The position numbers were made by a program, and so were the translations under genes. Positions 17,342-26,215 of a stretch of DNA of 64,000 nt are shown in pieces. How positions within the stretch are numbered: the stretch's first letter is position 1; each line of letters starts with the position of its first letter. Under the pieces are notes generated by a model. It worked only from the letters and a program-made list of their open reading frames with translations. It made no database searches and was not told the origin of the DNA. Origin of the DNA: Peptoniphilus duerdenii ATCC BAA-1640 (GTDB taxonomy: Bacteria > Bacillota > Clostridia > Tissierellales > Peptoniphilaceae); assembly GCF_000146345.1 (NCBI RefSeq), contig NZ_GL397071.1, positions 1,845,081-1,909,080 on the forward strand. Direction: 5' to 3'.

Positions 17342-18654
17342 AAAATATAAAGATATTTCCAAAGATGTTCATACAGATTTTTTCTGTACTAGGAATCATA
17401 ACTATTCTAACCCATTTACTTGTGTTCTTTATATTTCCAAAGACATATCTTGAGACAAGAAAAGAAGAAATTTTCACGAGAGCCAACGAAATTTCTGCCA
17501 GCATGGATGGTAGAAAGATAGAAAATATAGAAGAAGCTTTAAAATTATATTCCGATAGCAGCGAAATAAAAGCCTATATAAAATCTAAAGAAAACGAAAA
17601 TGAAATCCCGGTTGGAGATATAAATATTGATCTAGAGGGCTCAAACAACTCTCTAATTCTCGAAGAAAGAGAGATCAGCCTCGATACAGGAGAAAAGGTT
17701 GAGTTGCAATTCATATCTTCAAAAGATATGCAGAAAGAGGCGAAGAATCTGAGTTTTAAATTTCTTCCCTATTCCCTTTCCGCTTCAATTCTATTTTCAG
17801 CGATAGTTTCGCTTATCTATGCAAGAATGATTAAAAATAATATACAAGAGATAAAAAATGTCACAGACAAGATGATGGAGCTAAATCGTCAGGTCAGACT
17901 AAAGGTGGACTCAAAAGATGAAATGGGGCAGCTTAAAGAGCAGATAAATAGCCTCTACTCCACTCTTTTAAAATCCATCGACGATGTGGAAATAAAAAAC
18001 TCAGAAATTTTAAAATTAGAAAAATTAAAATATGACTTCTTAAAAGGATCCTCCCACGAACTCAAAACTCCACTTGCAAGTCTTAAGATAATCCTTGAAA
18101 ACATGAAGTACAAAATTGGAAAATACAAGGACAGAGACCATTATATCGACGAATGCATAGAAATTGCCGACGAACTCTCCCAAAATATTTCTCAAATACT
18201 CACCGTTTCATCTTTAGAAAATTTAAAGGACGATGAAGAAGAAGTAAAGGTTTCTGAAATCTTGGATGGAGTTTTAAACAAGTATGAACTCATGGCGAAC
18301 CAAAAACATATTAGAATAAAAAATAATATTTCCGAAGAGAATATATATATTGGAAGGACCGCCCTTCGAATAATCCTATCCAATTTAATTTCCAATGCAG
18401 TTAAATATTCCGACGAATATGGTACTATATATATAGGATCAGAAAAAGGACATCTATACATCGAAAACACTTATGAAAATAAAAGTAGTATCGATATAGA
18501 TAAAATCTTTGATGTAAACTTTGATCTTAGCAAGAAGAATAGCAATGGACTGGGGCTCTATATAGTTAGTAGTCTTCTTAAAAACTACAAGATTAAGTAT
18601 AGAGCAACCCAAGACGATTCAAGTTTTAAATTTGAAATAGAGTTAAATAGATAA
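17338..18654 (+). CDS. Membrane sensor histidine kinase
   Basis: 438 residues. There are transmembrane segments at about 14-34 and 145-162, with an extracytoplasmic sensor region of about 110 residues between them. A HAMP linker (about 163-215) leads to a HisKA domain with phospho-acceptor H240 (SSHELKTP), and then an HATPase domain with the N box (NLISNAVKYS) and G box (NGLGLYIV). It phosphorylates the response regulator it overlaps. The sensor domain is not one I recognise. GAGAG lies at the end of the regulator gene, so translation is coupled. Confidence 0.95.
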   Translation: MKNIKIFPKMFIQIFSVLGIITILTHLLVFFIFPKTYLETRKEEIFTRANEISASMDGRKIENIEEALKLYSDSSEIKAYIKSKENENEIPVGDINIDLEGSNNSLILEEREISLDTGEKVELQFISSKDMQKEAKNLSFKFLPYSLSASILFSAIVSLIYARMIKNNIQEIKNVTDKMMELNRQVRLKVDSKDEMGQLKEQINSLYSTLLKSIDDVEIKNSEILKLEKLKYDFLKGSSHELKTPLASLKIILENMKYKIGKYKDRDHYIDECIEIADELSQNISQILTVSSLENLKDDEEEVKVSEILDGVLNKYELMANQKHIRIKNNISEENIYIGRTALRIILSNLISNAVKYSDEYGTIYIGSEKGHLYIENTYENKSSIDIDKIFDVNFDLSKKNSNGLGLYIVSSLLKNYKIKYRATQDDSSFKFEIELNR

Positions 18655-18664
18655 GGAGAAAAAA

Positions 18665-19231
18665 ATGTTTATATTAGAATTATATCAAGATGGAATAAGC
18701 ACAGAGCTAGGACTATTTGACACCATAGAAGAAGGAAGAAAATTTGTATCTCAATTTAAAGGATACAAATTTGAAGAGATAGACGGATTTGAATACGAAA
18801 CTATAAAGCTAGATTCAATCTCAGACTATATGGAACTAGAAATAAATGGCAACATAGTACCACTAACTAAGTTTATGTTTACAGAAGATGGAGACATAGA
18901 AGTATATTGGAAAGAAATTCCAAACCTATCTAAAAAAGGAAAAGGAATCGTAGAAGGTGCAACGAGAGTAGATGCCTACACAGTAGCGAATTCAGATTTA
19001 AGAGAATATATCGAAGCGAGAGAAAATAATTATTTAGAAGTAAAGAAAAATCTAGAAAATAAAGGCTACCAAGTAGAAAGAGCCTACTTCGGATCAGAAG
19101 ACGGAGAAGCAATCCTATATAGAAAAAAAGATTCAGAAGATTGGCACTTCTTAACCCATATGGATCCAGAATTCACAGAAGAATTCGATTTAGATGAACT
19201 TTTAGAAATGGTAGAAGAAGATAAAAATTAA
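18665..19231 (+). CDS. Acidic cytoplasmic protein of unknown function
   Basis: 188 residues, strongly acidic, with no signal peptide, membrane segment or cysteine. I do not recognise a family. AAGGAG precedes the ATG at ideal spacing, and the gene starts 10 bases after the kinase stop, so it is the last gene of the two-component operon. A terminator follows. It may be a regulated target or an accessory factor of the two-component system, but nothing in the sequence proves this. Confidence 0.75.
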   Translation: MFILELYQDGISTELGLFDTIEEGRKFVSQFKGYKFEEIDGFEYETIKLDSISDYMELEINGNIVPLTKFMFTEDGDIEVYWKEIPNLSKKGKGIVEGATRVDAYTVANSDLREYIEARENNYLEVKKNLENKGYQVERAYFGSEDGEAILYRKKDSEDWHFLTHMDPEFTEEFDLDELLEMVEEDKN

Positions 19232-19243
19232 AATAAAGATTAA

Positions 19244-19273
19244 AAACCACCTTAGTGACGATTAAGGTGGTTT
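19244..19273. terminator. Bidirectional terminator between convergent genes
   Basis: AAACCACCTTA and TAAGGTGGTTT form an 11-bp stem with T-rich tracts on both sides. It serves the two-component operon (+) and the CPBP protease gene (-). Confidence 0.88.
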
Positions 19274-19290
19274 CTTTTATTTTATTATTT

Positions 19291-20097
19291 TTAAATAGTT
19301 TTTTTGTTTAGATTTTTAAGCGAATATAATCCTATTGATATTAAAGCTACATAAATTACTATTCCAATTGGGCTTAGTCCCTGGTCTAGTATCGGCACCA
19401 TCACCAACGAATTGTTTACAGCGTGAACTATGATTGAGGATTTGATGGATTTTGTCTTGTAATAAACATATCCTAAAACCAGTCCCATAAAAAATGTATT
19501 CGGAGTCTGTAAAATATTGAAATGGTAAATTCCAAAAACTAACGCCGTTAAAAATATTGTCATCTTCAGAGAGGTTTCTTTCTTCAATTCCTCAAACAAA
19601 ACTCCTCTGAAAAGTATCTCTTCAACTATTGGTGCTCCAAAGACAACTGCAAAAATAATTATTATCCCGTCCAAAGGTCCATTTACTTTAAATACACTTT
19701 CCATTAGATCGTTGGCAGATTTTAAAAGCTCAGAGCCGGCAAATACTTTAGTTATTATATTTGTAAACATAATTCCAAAACCGACAGTGCCTAGTCCAAC
19801 TCCTACTAATTTAATCGGTTTGTCGATCTTTTCTATTTGGATATATCTTCTATTTAATTTAGCAACAAAAGCTTTGTTCCTCTTTTTTATAAAAAATGTT
19901 AAAATAATCATCTTCAAAATTTGTCCAGCTAGAATTCCATAGGCTGCAAAATCTTTAGAATTTAATATGTTGCCAGTTTTAATATTAGAAATAAATCCAG
20001 GAACAAACAATCCTACAATTGCATCTATAAATATATTAAAAATTAAAAATCCTATGATTATTAGAAATGTTTTTATAAATCTTTTAGTTTTTTCCAT
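19291..20097 (-). CDS. CPBP (CAAX/Abi) family intramembrane metalloprotease
   Basis: 268 residues with about seven hydrophobic segments. The three family motifs are present: E159/E160 with R164 (VEEILFRG), H192/N194 (YHFN) and H225/N228 (HAVNN). Bacterial members are often linked to bacteriocin immunity or peptide processing. The target is unknown. GGAGGGAAAGAT precedes the ATG. Just upstream lies the left copy of the 62-bp direct repeat, so its original neighbour was probably the isochorismatase-family gene now at 28 kb. Confidence 0.92.
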   Translation of the reverse strand: MEKTKRFIKTFLIIIGFLIFNIFIDAIVGLFVPGFISNIKTGNILNSKDFAAYGILAGQILKMIILTFFIKKRNKAFVAKLNRRYIQIEKIDKPIKLVGVGLGTVGFGIMFTNIITKVFAGSELLKSANDLMESVFKVNGPLDGIIIIFAVVFGAPIVEEILFRGVLFEELKKETSLKMTIFLTALVFGIYHFNILQTPNTFFMGLVLGYVYYKTKSIKSSIIVHAVNNSLVMVPILDQGLSPIGIVIYVALISIGLYSLKNLNKKTI

Positions 20098-20156
20098 ATC
20101 TTTCCCTCCTTTTGTAAAACTTTCTCTTATAAATCATTATAATAGATACCTATATG

Positions 20157-20218
20157 AAAAAACCACCTTTACGGTGGCTTTTGCTGTTAGTATGGAAATT
20201 TTATTTTATCAAATTTTG
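20157..20218. repeat. Left copy of 62-bp direct repeat (isochorismatase gene 3' end plus terminator)
   Basis: This matches 27941-28002 at 61 of 62 positions (mismatch at 20210/27994). It contains the GCCACC...GGTGG terminator hairpin, which on the minus strand is followed by a T tract and so can terminate the nitrilase gene. The right copy also contains the last codons of the isochorismatase-family gene; here those codons are a remnant without a gene. Confidence 0.9.
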
Positions 20219-20247
20219 AACTCACAAATATAATTTAGAATACAAAA

Positions 20248-21168
20248 TTATTTATCGTTTACTTTAAGTTCAAGTACATCAGGACGAGCATAATGACCGA
20301 TAGCGTCATGTTCCATTTTGCAAGCAGAAACCAAATTCATATCAAGTTCTGCAAAAATTATTTTTTCTTCATCCCACACAGGCTTTGTTAAATAATGTCC
20401 ATAAGGATCAATTATACAGCTTCCACCTCTACATACAAATTCCGGAAGTTTAGATATAGCATCGTACTCACACAAATCAGAAGGATATGAACTGCGTCTG
20501 ATAATCATATCTGCATTTACAAAGAAACATTTCCCCTCTATTGCAATGTGTTGAATAGTAGCTTGCCACTCAGGATTGTCATTGGTATTTGGTGAAATAT
20601 AAATTGTAATACCCTTTTGATAAAGTGCCACACGAGCAAGTGGCATATAGCTTTCCCAACAAATCATGCTACCTATTGGTCCCCATGGTGTTTCAGTAAT
20701 AGGAAAATAATCCTTGTTTGCATCTCCCCACACTACACGTTCAGAGCCTGTTGGTTTTAATTTTCTGTGTACTTTATATGATCCATCTGGTTCAAAAATA
20801 ACATTGCTATTGTAGAGCGTTCCGCTTACGGCATCTCTCTCAGAAAAACCAATGCTTACATATGCCCCTGCCTTTTTCGCAGACTCTGAGAGCTTTTGAA
20901 ACTCGGTATCTCCAACTACAATGGAGGCATCGTAGTATCTCTTCCAGTCCTTTCTGCCATCCTCATTTCGTTTCCCAACGCTAAATCCGAAATTCATCCC
21001 AACAGGATATCCTGGAATAAATAGTTCCGGGAAAACAATTAATTCTGAATTTTGGCTAGCAGCTTCATCAATATATTGAAGCACCTTTTCAAGGGATGCA
21101 CTTTTATTAAACATAACTGGTTCCGCTTGTACTAATGCGATTTTACAAGTGTTATTTATATTCTTCAT
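20248..21168 (-). CDS. Nitrilase (carbon-nitrogen hydrolase branch 1)
   Basis: 306 residues, the usual length of aliphatic and aryl nitrilases. The catalytic triad is visible: E48 (FPELFIPGYP), the lysine of HRKLKPT (134-140) and C170 (MICWESYMP). It hydrolyses a nitrile to a carboxylate and ammonia in the cytoplasm, possibly of plant or xenobiotic origin; the substrate cannot be read from sequence. A GGAG lies about 13 bases before the ATG, which is loose. The 224-base gap on its 5' side separates it from hsdR, so it is probably a separate transcript. It ends just before the left direct repeat. Confidence 0.9.
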   Translation of the reverse strand: MKNINNTCKIALVQAEPVMFNKSASLEKVLQYIDEAASQNSELIVFPELFIPGYPVGMNFGFSVGKRNEDGRKDWKRYYDASIVVGDTEFQKLSESAKKAGAYVSIGFSERDAVSGTLYNSNVIFEPDGSYKVHRKLKPTGSERVVWGDANKDYFPITETPWGPIGSMICWESYMPLARVALYQKGITIYISPNTNDNPEWQATIQHIAIEGKCFFVNADMIIRRSSYPSDLCEYDAISKLPEFVCRGGSCIIDPYGHYLTKPVWDEEKIIFAELDMNLVSACKMEHDAIGHYARPDVLELKVNDK

Positions 21169-21392
21169 ACCAGAAATTTTTCTCCTTATATAATTTAAAA
21201 TTATTTACAACAACATAATATTATAGTGTTTTTTCCTTTGCAATAAACTAGATTTAATTCACCAACATAAAGATAACTTATATAACCAAATCTTTCTATT
21301 TTCTCTTCTAAAGTTTGTCAGAAGTTTAGTTATTGATTCCACTATAAGCCTTTTAATCCTAATTAATAGAGCTTTCCTCTAGGATAAAAGTT

Positions 21393-24300
21393 TTAAATGC
21401 CAACGAATATTTCCACTATTTTTCTTATTTTATCTAGTATAGATTCTTTCTTCTTTTCTCTAGCTCCTTGCCTACGGGAAGTCGGCGGGATTAGTCCGTC
21501 GAGTTCATCTCCTGCAGACTCAACGTAACCTCTCTTTATAGCTTTTTCAATGAAGCGGTTAGATCCATCCTTCAACTTTTCTTCTTCTACAATTCTTTCT
21601 ATGTTTTTTTCTTTTTCTTTCCTTGCAAATGCGTAGAAAGATTCCAAAATATCATCTGTATTTTTAAGTTCAGACAGTCTCGTATGATTTATAAAATCCA
21701 TAACAAGACCTTCTTTTGCCCTCGTGCCAAGACTAGACCTTATAACTCTTCTTACTTCTGCCTTTAGACTTTCTATATCGTTATTTTCTTTAGATTTTTC
21801 AAGAATTAGCGCTAAGATATAGTCCAAATTTATTTCGTCAGTCTTAAGAAGATCAATTTGGAATTCCACATCTGAGAAATCTATTCCAGTTTCACCATCT
21901 GTCGAACTTGGTTTCCTCAAAGAATTTTCTCTTATATCCACATAGACACTTCTCATATCCTGCATAAGTCTATCGGAAATTATATTGTCAAAGTTTTCGA
22001 ACTCATCGAAGTTCTTTAAAATATTTTCTGCTTTTAAAAGTTCGCCAAATAGCTGTGCAAATTCTTTTTTGTCCGCATCTAGGACTATTTCTGTAGGATC
22101 AGGGAATTTCGCTACGATTTCTTCGCAAATATCTACATAACCTTTGGTGATTTTGCCGGTTTCTTCATCGGTGAATCCATGCATATAATCATCATAGCTC
22201 TTTTCCAAGATGATATTCACACTATTTTCATCGCCAAAAGTTTTAATAGCATCCTGTGTCGCCTTTTCCAAATCTCTAAAACAAACTATGTTTCCAAAGG
22301 ACTTAACCTTATTTAAAATTCTATTTGTTCTCGAAAAAGCTTGGATAAGACCATGATATCTAAGGTTTTTATCTACAAACAAAGTATTTAAAGTTGGCGC
22401 ATCAAATCCGGTTAAAAACATCCCCACTACGATTACTAAATCTATTTCCTTGTTCTTAACTTTTAAAGAAAGATCCTTGTAATAGTTTTGGAAGTCACTA
22501 CCTTCTGTAGAAAAATTGGTTTTAAAATATCCGTTGTAGTCTTCTATAACCTTGTCCAAAAATTCTTTGCCAGTAAGTTCCATTGCAGAAGGATCGAAAT
22601 TTTCCTCTGTTATTTCTCCAATAGCAGATTGTTCTTCATTAGGAGCAAAACTAAAAATCGTTCCAACCTTTAACCTCTTCTCTTCTGGAAGAGATGCTTG
22701 TTGTCTTGCAAACTCTTCGTAGTATAGTTTCGCAGCATCTATACTCTGTACAGCAAACATGGCATTAAAACCATTTATTCTTCTATGTTTTAAATCGTAA
22801 TATTCATTTCTGTGAGTCTTCGTGTCAAATACTCTTAAAATATACTTGGTAATCTCTGCGATTCTCTCTGGATGTAGGAGCATCTTATTTTCAATCTTCT
22901 TTAGCTCGCGCTCATCCTCTTCCATCTCAGCAGATTTGAATTTCGGAGTGATATTGTTGTAATCAACCTTGAATTTCAAAACCTTGCCGTCCCTAATCGC
23001 ATCTGTGATTACATAAGAATGGAGTTGAGCTCCAAATATACCAGCAGTAGTCTCTCCATTTAGAGAATTTTCCGCAAATATAGGAGTGCCAGTAAAACCA
23101 AATTGGTAGTATTTTTTAAAAGATTTTCTAATATTTTTCTGAGCATCGCCAAATTGCGAACGGTGACACTCATCATAAATAAGCACACATTGCTTGTTAT
23201 AGATTTCATGACTCGGATACTTCTTTACAAATTCATTTAGCTTTTGAATAGTAGTTACAACTATTCTATTGTCCGATTTTTCAATTGAGCGTTTAAGCTC
23301 CTTGGTATCCTTGCTTCCATTTACACTGTCCGGTTGAAATCTCTGATACTCCTTCATAGTTTGATAGTCCAAATCTTTTCTATCTACTACAAAGAATACC
23401 TTGTCTATAAAATCTAAATCAGTAGCAAGCCTAGCAGCCTTAAAAGAAGTAAGAGTCTTGCCAGAACCAGTGGTGTGCCAAATAAATCCACCAGCCTCTG
23501 CTCTGCCGAACTTCTTCGCTTCATAGCTTGATTTTATCTTCCAGAGGATTCTCTCAGTTGCAGCGATTTGATAGGGTCTCATGATGAGAAGAGTATCGCT
23601 AACATCAAAAACACAGTACTTAGTAAGCACCTCTAAAAGAACACGCTTTTCAAAAAAAGTTTTCGTGAAATCTTCTAGATCGCAGATGACTTTGTTCTTT
23701 GCATCCGCCCAATCACAAGTAAATTCATAATTATCTTTATTCTTTGCAGTAGTGTTTGCAAAGTATTTTGTATAAGTTCCATTTGAAATTACAAAAATCT
23801 GGATGTACATGTATAGAGAACCGTCACTATTGAAGCTTTCTTTTACATATCTATGGATTTGGTCATAAGCTTTATGTAAGCTTCCACCTCTTTTTTTAAG
23901 CTCAATATGCACAAGAGGAAGACCATTCACAAGAATAGTCACATCATAGCGATTGCTGTGAGTCCCCTTTTGTGCAAATTGGTTTAGAACTTGAAGATAA
24001 TTGTTAAATATGTTTTTCTTATCGATGATCTTTATATTTTTAAGAGTTCCATCGTCGAAAGTGAAATCGTAGATGTAGTTATCCTGAATCTTTCTCGTCT
24101 TATCAATCATCCCATCGTTTGGAGCGTCCAAGTATTCAACTAGAAATCTATTCCATTCAGAATCCGAAAAAGTAACACCATTTAACCTCTCAATCTGAAC
24201 CTTTACATTTCTATACATCTCCTCTTTGGATTTAAACTTCACATGCTCATAGCCTTGGGAAACTAAATTTTCAATAAGTTTCCTTTCGAGATCCGCTTCA

Positions 24301-24413
24301 CTCTGGTATCCAGGATCCCTAACATCCAAATCTTTTTTATAATTAGCAAGGATAATCCCGTTAGGCATCTCTGCAATCGTAGACGTATTATAATTTGCAA
24401 TTATATCGGACAT
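21393..24413 (-). CDS. hsdR: Type I restriction enzyme, R (motor/endonuclease) subunit
   Basis: 1006 residues. The N-terminal nuclease domain has the PD-(D/E)xK-type ELKKRGG near residue 171. A superfamily 2 helicase follows: Walker A HTTGSGKT near 315, the DEAD-box-like DECH near 413, and FGFTGTPIF. A helical C-terminal region binds the methylase core. It translocates DNA with ATP and cleaves unmethylated DNA. AAAGGAG precedes the ATG, 13 bases after the third recognition cassette. It appears intact. Confidence 0.96.
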   Translation of the reverse strand: MSDIIANYNTSTIAEMPNGIILANYKKDLDVRDPGYQSEADLERKLIENLVSQGYEHVKFKSKEEMYRNVKVQIERLNGVTFSDSEWNRFLVEYLDAPNDGMIDKTRKIQDNYIYDFTFDDGTLKNIKIIDKKNIFNNYLQVLNQFAQKGTHSNRYDVTILVNGLPLVHIELKKRGGSLHKAYDQIHRYVKESFNSDGSLYMYIQIFVISNGTYTKYFANTTAKNKDNYEFTCDWADAKNKVICDLEDFTKTFFEKRVLLEVLTKYCVFDVSDTLLIMRPYQIAATERILWKIKSSYEAKKFGRAEAGGFIWHTTGSGKTLTSFKAARLATDLDFIDKVFFVVDRKDLDYQTMKEYQRFQPDSVNGSKDTKELKRSIEKSDNRIVVTTIQKLNEFVKKYPSHEIYNKQCVLIYDECHRSQFGDAQKNIRKSFKKYYQFGFTGTPIFAENSLNGETTAGIFGAQLHSYVITDAIRDGKVLKFKVDYNNITPKFKSAEMEEDERELKKIENKMLLHPERIAEITKYILRVFDTKTHRNEYYDLKHRRINGFNAMFAVQSIDAAKLYYEEFARQQASLPEEKRLKVGTIFSFAPNEEQSAIGEITEENFDPSAMELTGKEFLDKVIEDYNGYFKTNFSTEGSDFQNYYKDLSLKVKNKEIDLVIVVGMFLTGFDAPTLNTLFVDKNLRYHGLIQAFSRTNRILNKVKSFGNIVCFRDLEKATQDAIKTFGDENSVNIILEKSYDDYMHGFTDEETGKITKGYVDICEEIVAKFPDPTEIVLDADKKEFAQLFGELLKAENILKNFDEFENFDNIISDRLMQDMRSVYVDIRENSLRKPSSTDGETGIDFSDVEFQIDLLKTDEINLDYILALILEKSKENNDIESLKAEVRRVIRSSLGTRAKEGLVMDFINHTRLSELKNTDDILESFYAFARKEKEKNIERIVEEEKLKDGSNRFIEKAIKRGYVESAGDELDGLIPPTSRRQGAREKKKESILDKIRKIVEIFVGI

Positions 24414-24425
24414 AAAAACTCCTTT

Positions 24426-25007
24426 CTATCTAGGAAAATCTAAAAGTTTCTCTCTGTAGTATTCATATTGTTTCTGTCTTAGCTCAATCTCTTTAGGTAA
24501 TCCTTCGTTAATATCATTTATTAAACTATCGAACTTATCAAGAATAGAAACCACATATTCTTGAACATAAAGTGGTGGGACTAAAATCTCATAATCCATA
24601 ATCTTTGCTTTATTTCCTCTCGGCATTTTTGCCCCTTTTGAATGTTTTATATCATAATCAAAAAATTGTTCACTAGATAAAACTTGGTATAAATATTTTG
24701 ATAATAAATTATTATTAAATGAATCTTTTTTTCTTATAACAAGAACATCTGGACTTGCTCCGCCTTCAATGTCAGAAATCCATATTTTTCTTAAATATGG
24801 TCTTATATTTCCTATTAAAATATCTCCTTCTCTAAATAAGTTAAAGCTTCCACTAGTTGGAACATTTTTTGAGTCCACTTTTCCAAGTTTATTTTTTAAT
24901 AAATTATCAACTCCTACATAATTTGTTTCATTTAACTCTGTAATATTAATTTTATTATTAGAATAAGTCGTTATATCTTTTAAAGATAATTTTTTTAATT
25001 GACCCAT
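24426..25007 (-). CDS. HsdS-type third target-recognition cassette (single TRD)
   Basis: About 193 residues. One target-recognition domain is followed by a conserved helix (LPKEIELRQKQYEYYREKL) almost identical to that ending the upstream hsdS. ATG 25007 has AGGA six bases upstream and could start a free half-subunit. The same frame is open further upstream, to 25040 and through the (AC)n tract, so with 9 or 12 AC units it becomes the C-terminal third of a fused HsdS of about 595 residues. Half-size S subunits can work as homodimers in known systems, so a free form is also plausible. Confidence 0.8.
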   Translation of the reverse strand: MGQLKKLSLKDITTYSNNKINITELNETNYVGVDNLLKNKLGKVDSKNVPTSGSFNLFREGDILIGNIRPYLRKIWISDIEGGASPDVLVIRKKDSFNNNLLSKYLYQVLSSEQFFDYDIKHSKGAKMPRGNKAKIMDYEILVPPLYVQEYVVSILDKFDSLINDINEGLPKEIELRQKQYEYYREKLLDFPR

Positions 25008-25063
25008 TTTAATTCCTGCTATATCGCAAGCTTCCATCAATATATCAAAATAGCTACTAGAAA

Positions 25064-26215
25064 TTAATTGTGTGTGTGTGTGTGTGTGTTTACCACTTTA
25101 TCATCAAAATTAAACAGTTTTTCTCTGTAAAATTCATATTGTTTTTGTCTCTGTTCTATTTCTTGTGGCAACAATCCTTTAGTTTCAGAAACTAAAGATT
25201 GAAATTTATCTAGGATTTCTACTATCTTTTTTTGTAGTTCAATAGTTGGAACTAAAATTTCTATTTTTTTAATCTCATCTCTAGATATTCTAGGTATACT
25301 TGCTTTTCTAACTTTGGATTTAATCATGTTCTGCTTATTTAATAAGTAGTAATAAATATATTTATTTACTACACTAGAGCTATCTATTACAAATACATCA
25401 TCCGCCGCCCAAAAATCTTCTTCAGCGTAAAAAATATCTCCTGCTGCACCAGCAGAAATTAAACATGTTTTATCGCCAGAAAAATTATTCATATGATAGT
25501 ATCCTAAAGGTTTTAAGCTATTTTGAAAAACAGGAAATCTTCCCTTTTCTTCAAGATCACTGCGAACCAATCTCCTCCCTCTTGTAATTGTGGCAATATC
25601 TTTTAATTTTATTTTTTCAAAAGAGTTATTATAGTTATTAAATATCTTCTCTGATGTTTTACACAAATACTCTCTACTTAAAATTTGATCTCTATAGTAC
25701 TCATACTGTTTAACCCTAGCTTGTAACTCAACCTGTAATTCAGTGACATACTCTGTAAAATTGTCGAGTATTTTTACAATTTTTTCTTGAGTTTCTATTG
25801 ATGGAATTGGTATTTCTGTTTTTTTCAACAATGAAAAATGCCTCATATAGTTTCCTTTCATTTCATAGAAATTTAAAATAGCATGATAAAGATATCTTGA
25901 ATTTAAATACTCTTCATTTGTTTTTAATACCTTGATTCCATCTGCTCCCTGAACAAATTGAAAGTCTATATACTTTACACTTTCAGTATGATCTCCAAAT
26001 ATTACATATTTACTTTTTTCAAATGTTGCATTTTCATCATTAGTGTACCCCACAATTAATTTTTGACCTTGGTCTATAATGGGATATAATCCTTCGTCTA
26101 AATATTCCTTTTTCTTAATTTTTTTAATTGGTGAAATAACTTTAATTTCTTTTATATCACCAATTTTTTTCCACTCGACCTTTTCACCTTTTAATAGTTC
26201 ATCTATCTTACTCAT
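25064..26215 (-). CDS. hsdS: Type I restriction-modification specificity subunit
   Basis: 383 residues with two target-recognition domains (about 15-150 and 200-345). Each is followed by a conserved helix (residues near 150-185 and 345-372, including [19 protein letters not shown]). It directs the HsdM and HsdR subunits to a bipartite DNA site. ATG 26215 is chosen: GGAG lies 7 bases upstream, and it overlaps the hsdM stop by 8 bases. The C-terminus is a dinucleotide-encoded tail, THTHTHN, read from an (AC)10 tract, followed at once by TAA. Slippage in that tract would change the C-terminus or fuse it to the next cassette. Confidence 0.93.
   Translation of the reverse strand: MSKIDELLKGEKVEWKKIGDIKEIKVISPIKKIKKKEYLDEGLYPIIDQGQKLIVGYTNDENATFEKSKYVIFGDHTESVKYIDFQFVQGADGIKVLKTNEEYLNSRYLYHAILNFYEMKGNYMRHFSLLKKTEIPIPSIETQEKIVKILDNFTEYVTELQVELQARVKQYEYYRDQILSREYLCKTSEKIFNNYNNSFEKIKLKDIATITRGRRLVRSDLEEKGRFPVFQNSLKPLGYYHMNNFSGDKTCLISAGAAGDIFYAEEDFWAADDVFVIDSSSVVNKYIYYYLLNKQNMIKSKVRKASIPRISRDEIKKIEILVPTIELQKKIVEILDKFQSLVSETKGLLPQEIEQRQKQYEFYREKLFNFDDKVVNTHTHTHN
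25069..25089 (-). repeat. (AC)10 simple-sequence tract at the 3' end of hsdS
   Basis: Ten TG units on the plus strand (AC on the coding strand), plus one T. With 10 units hsdS stops after THTHTHN. With 11 units the frame adds [10 protein letters not shown] and stops at TAG. With 9 or 12 units it reads into the downstream recognition cassette without a stop. This is a typical contingency locus. Confidence 0.92.

Noticed and set aside
21169..21392. Possible small RNA or riboswitch between nitrilase and hsdR
   Set aside because: AT-rich with no stable stem or conserved leader that I can see.
25064..25100. Sequencing error breaking one long hsdS gene
   Set aside because: Possible, but the break falls exactly in a 10-unit dinucleotide tract, and both parts have ribosome sites and intact domains, which favours biological slippage.
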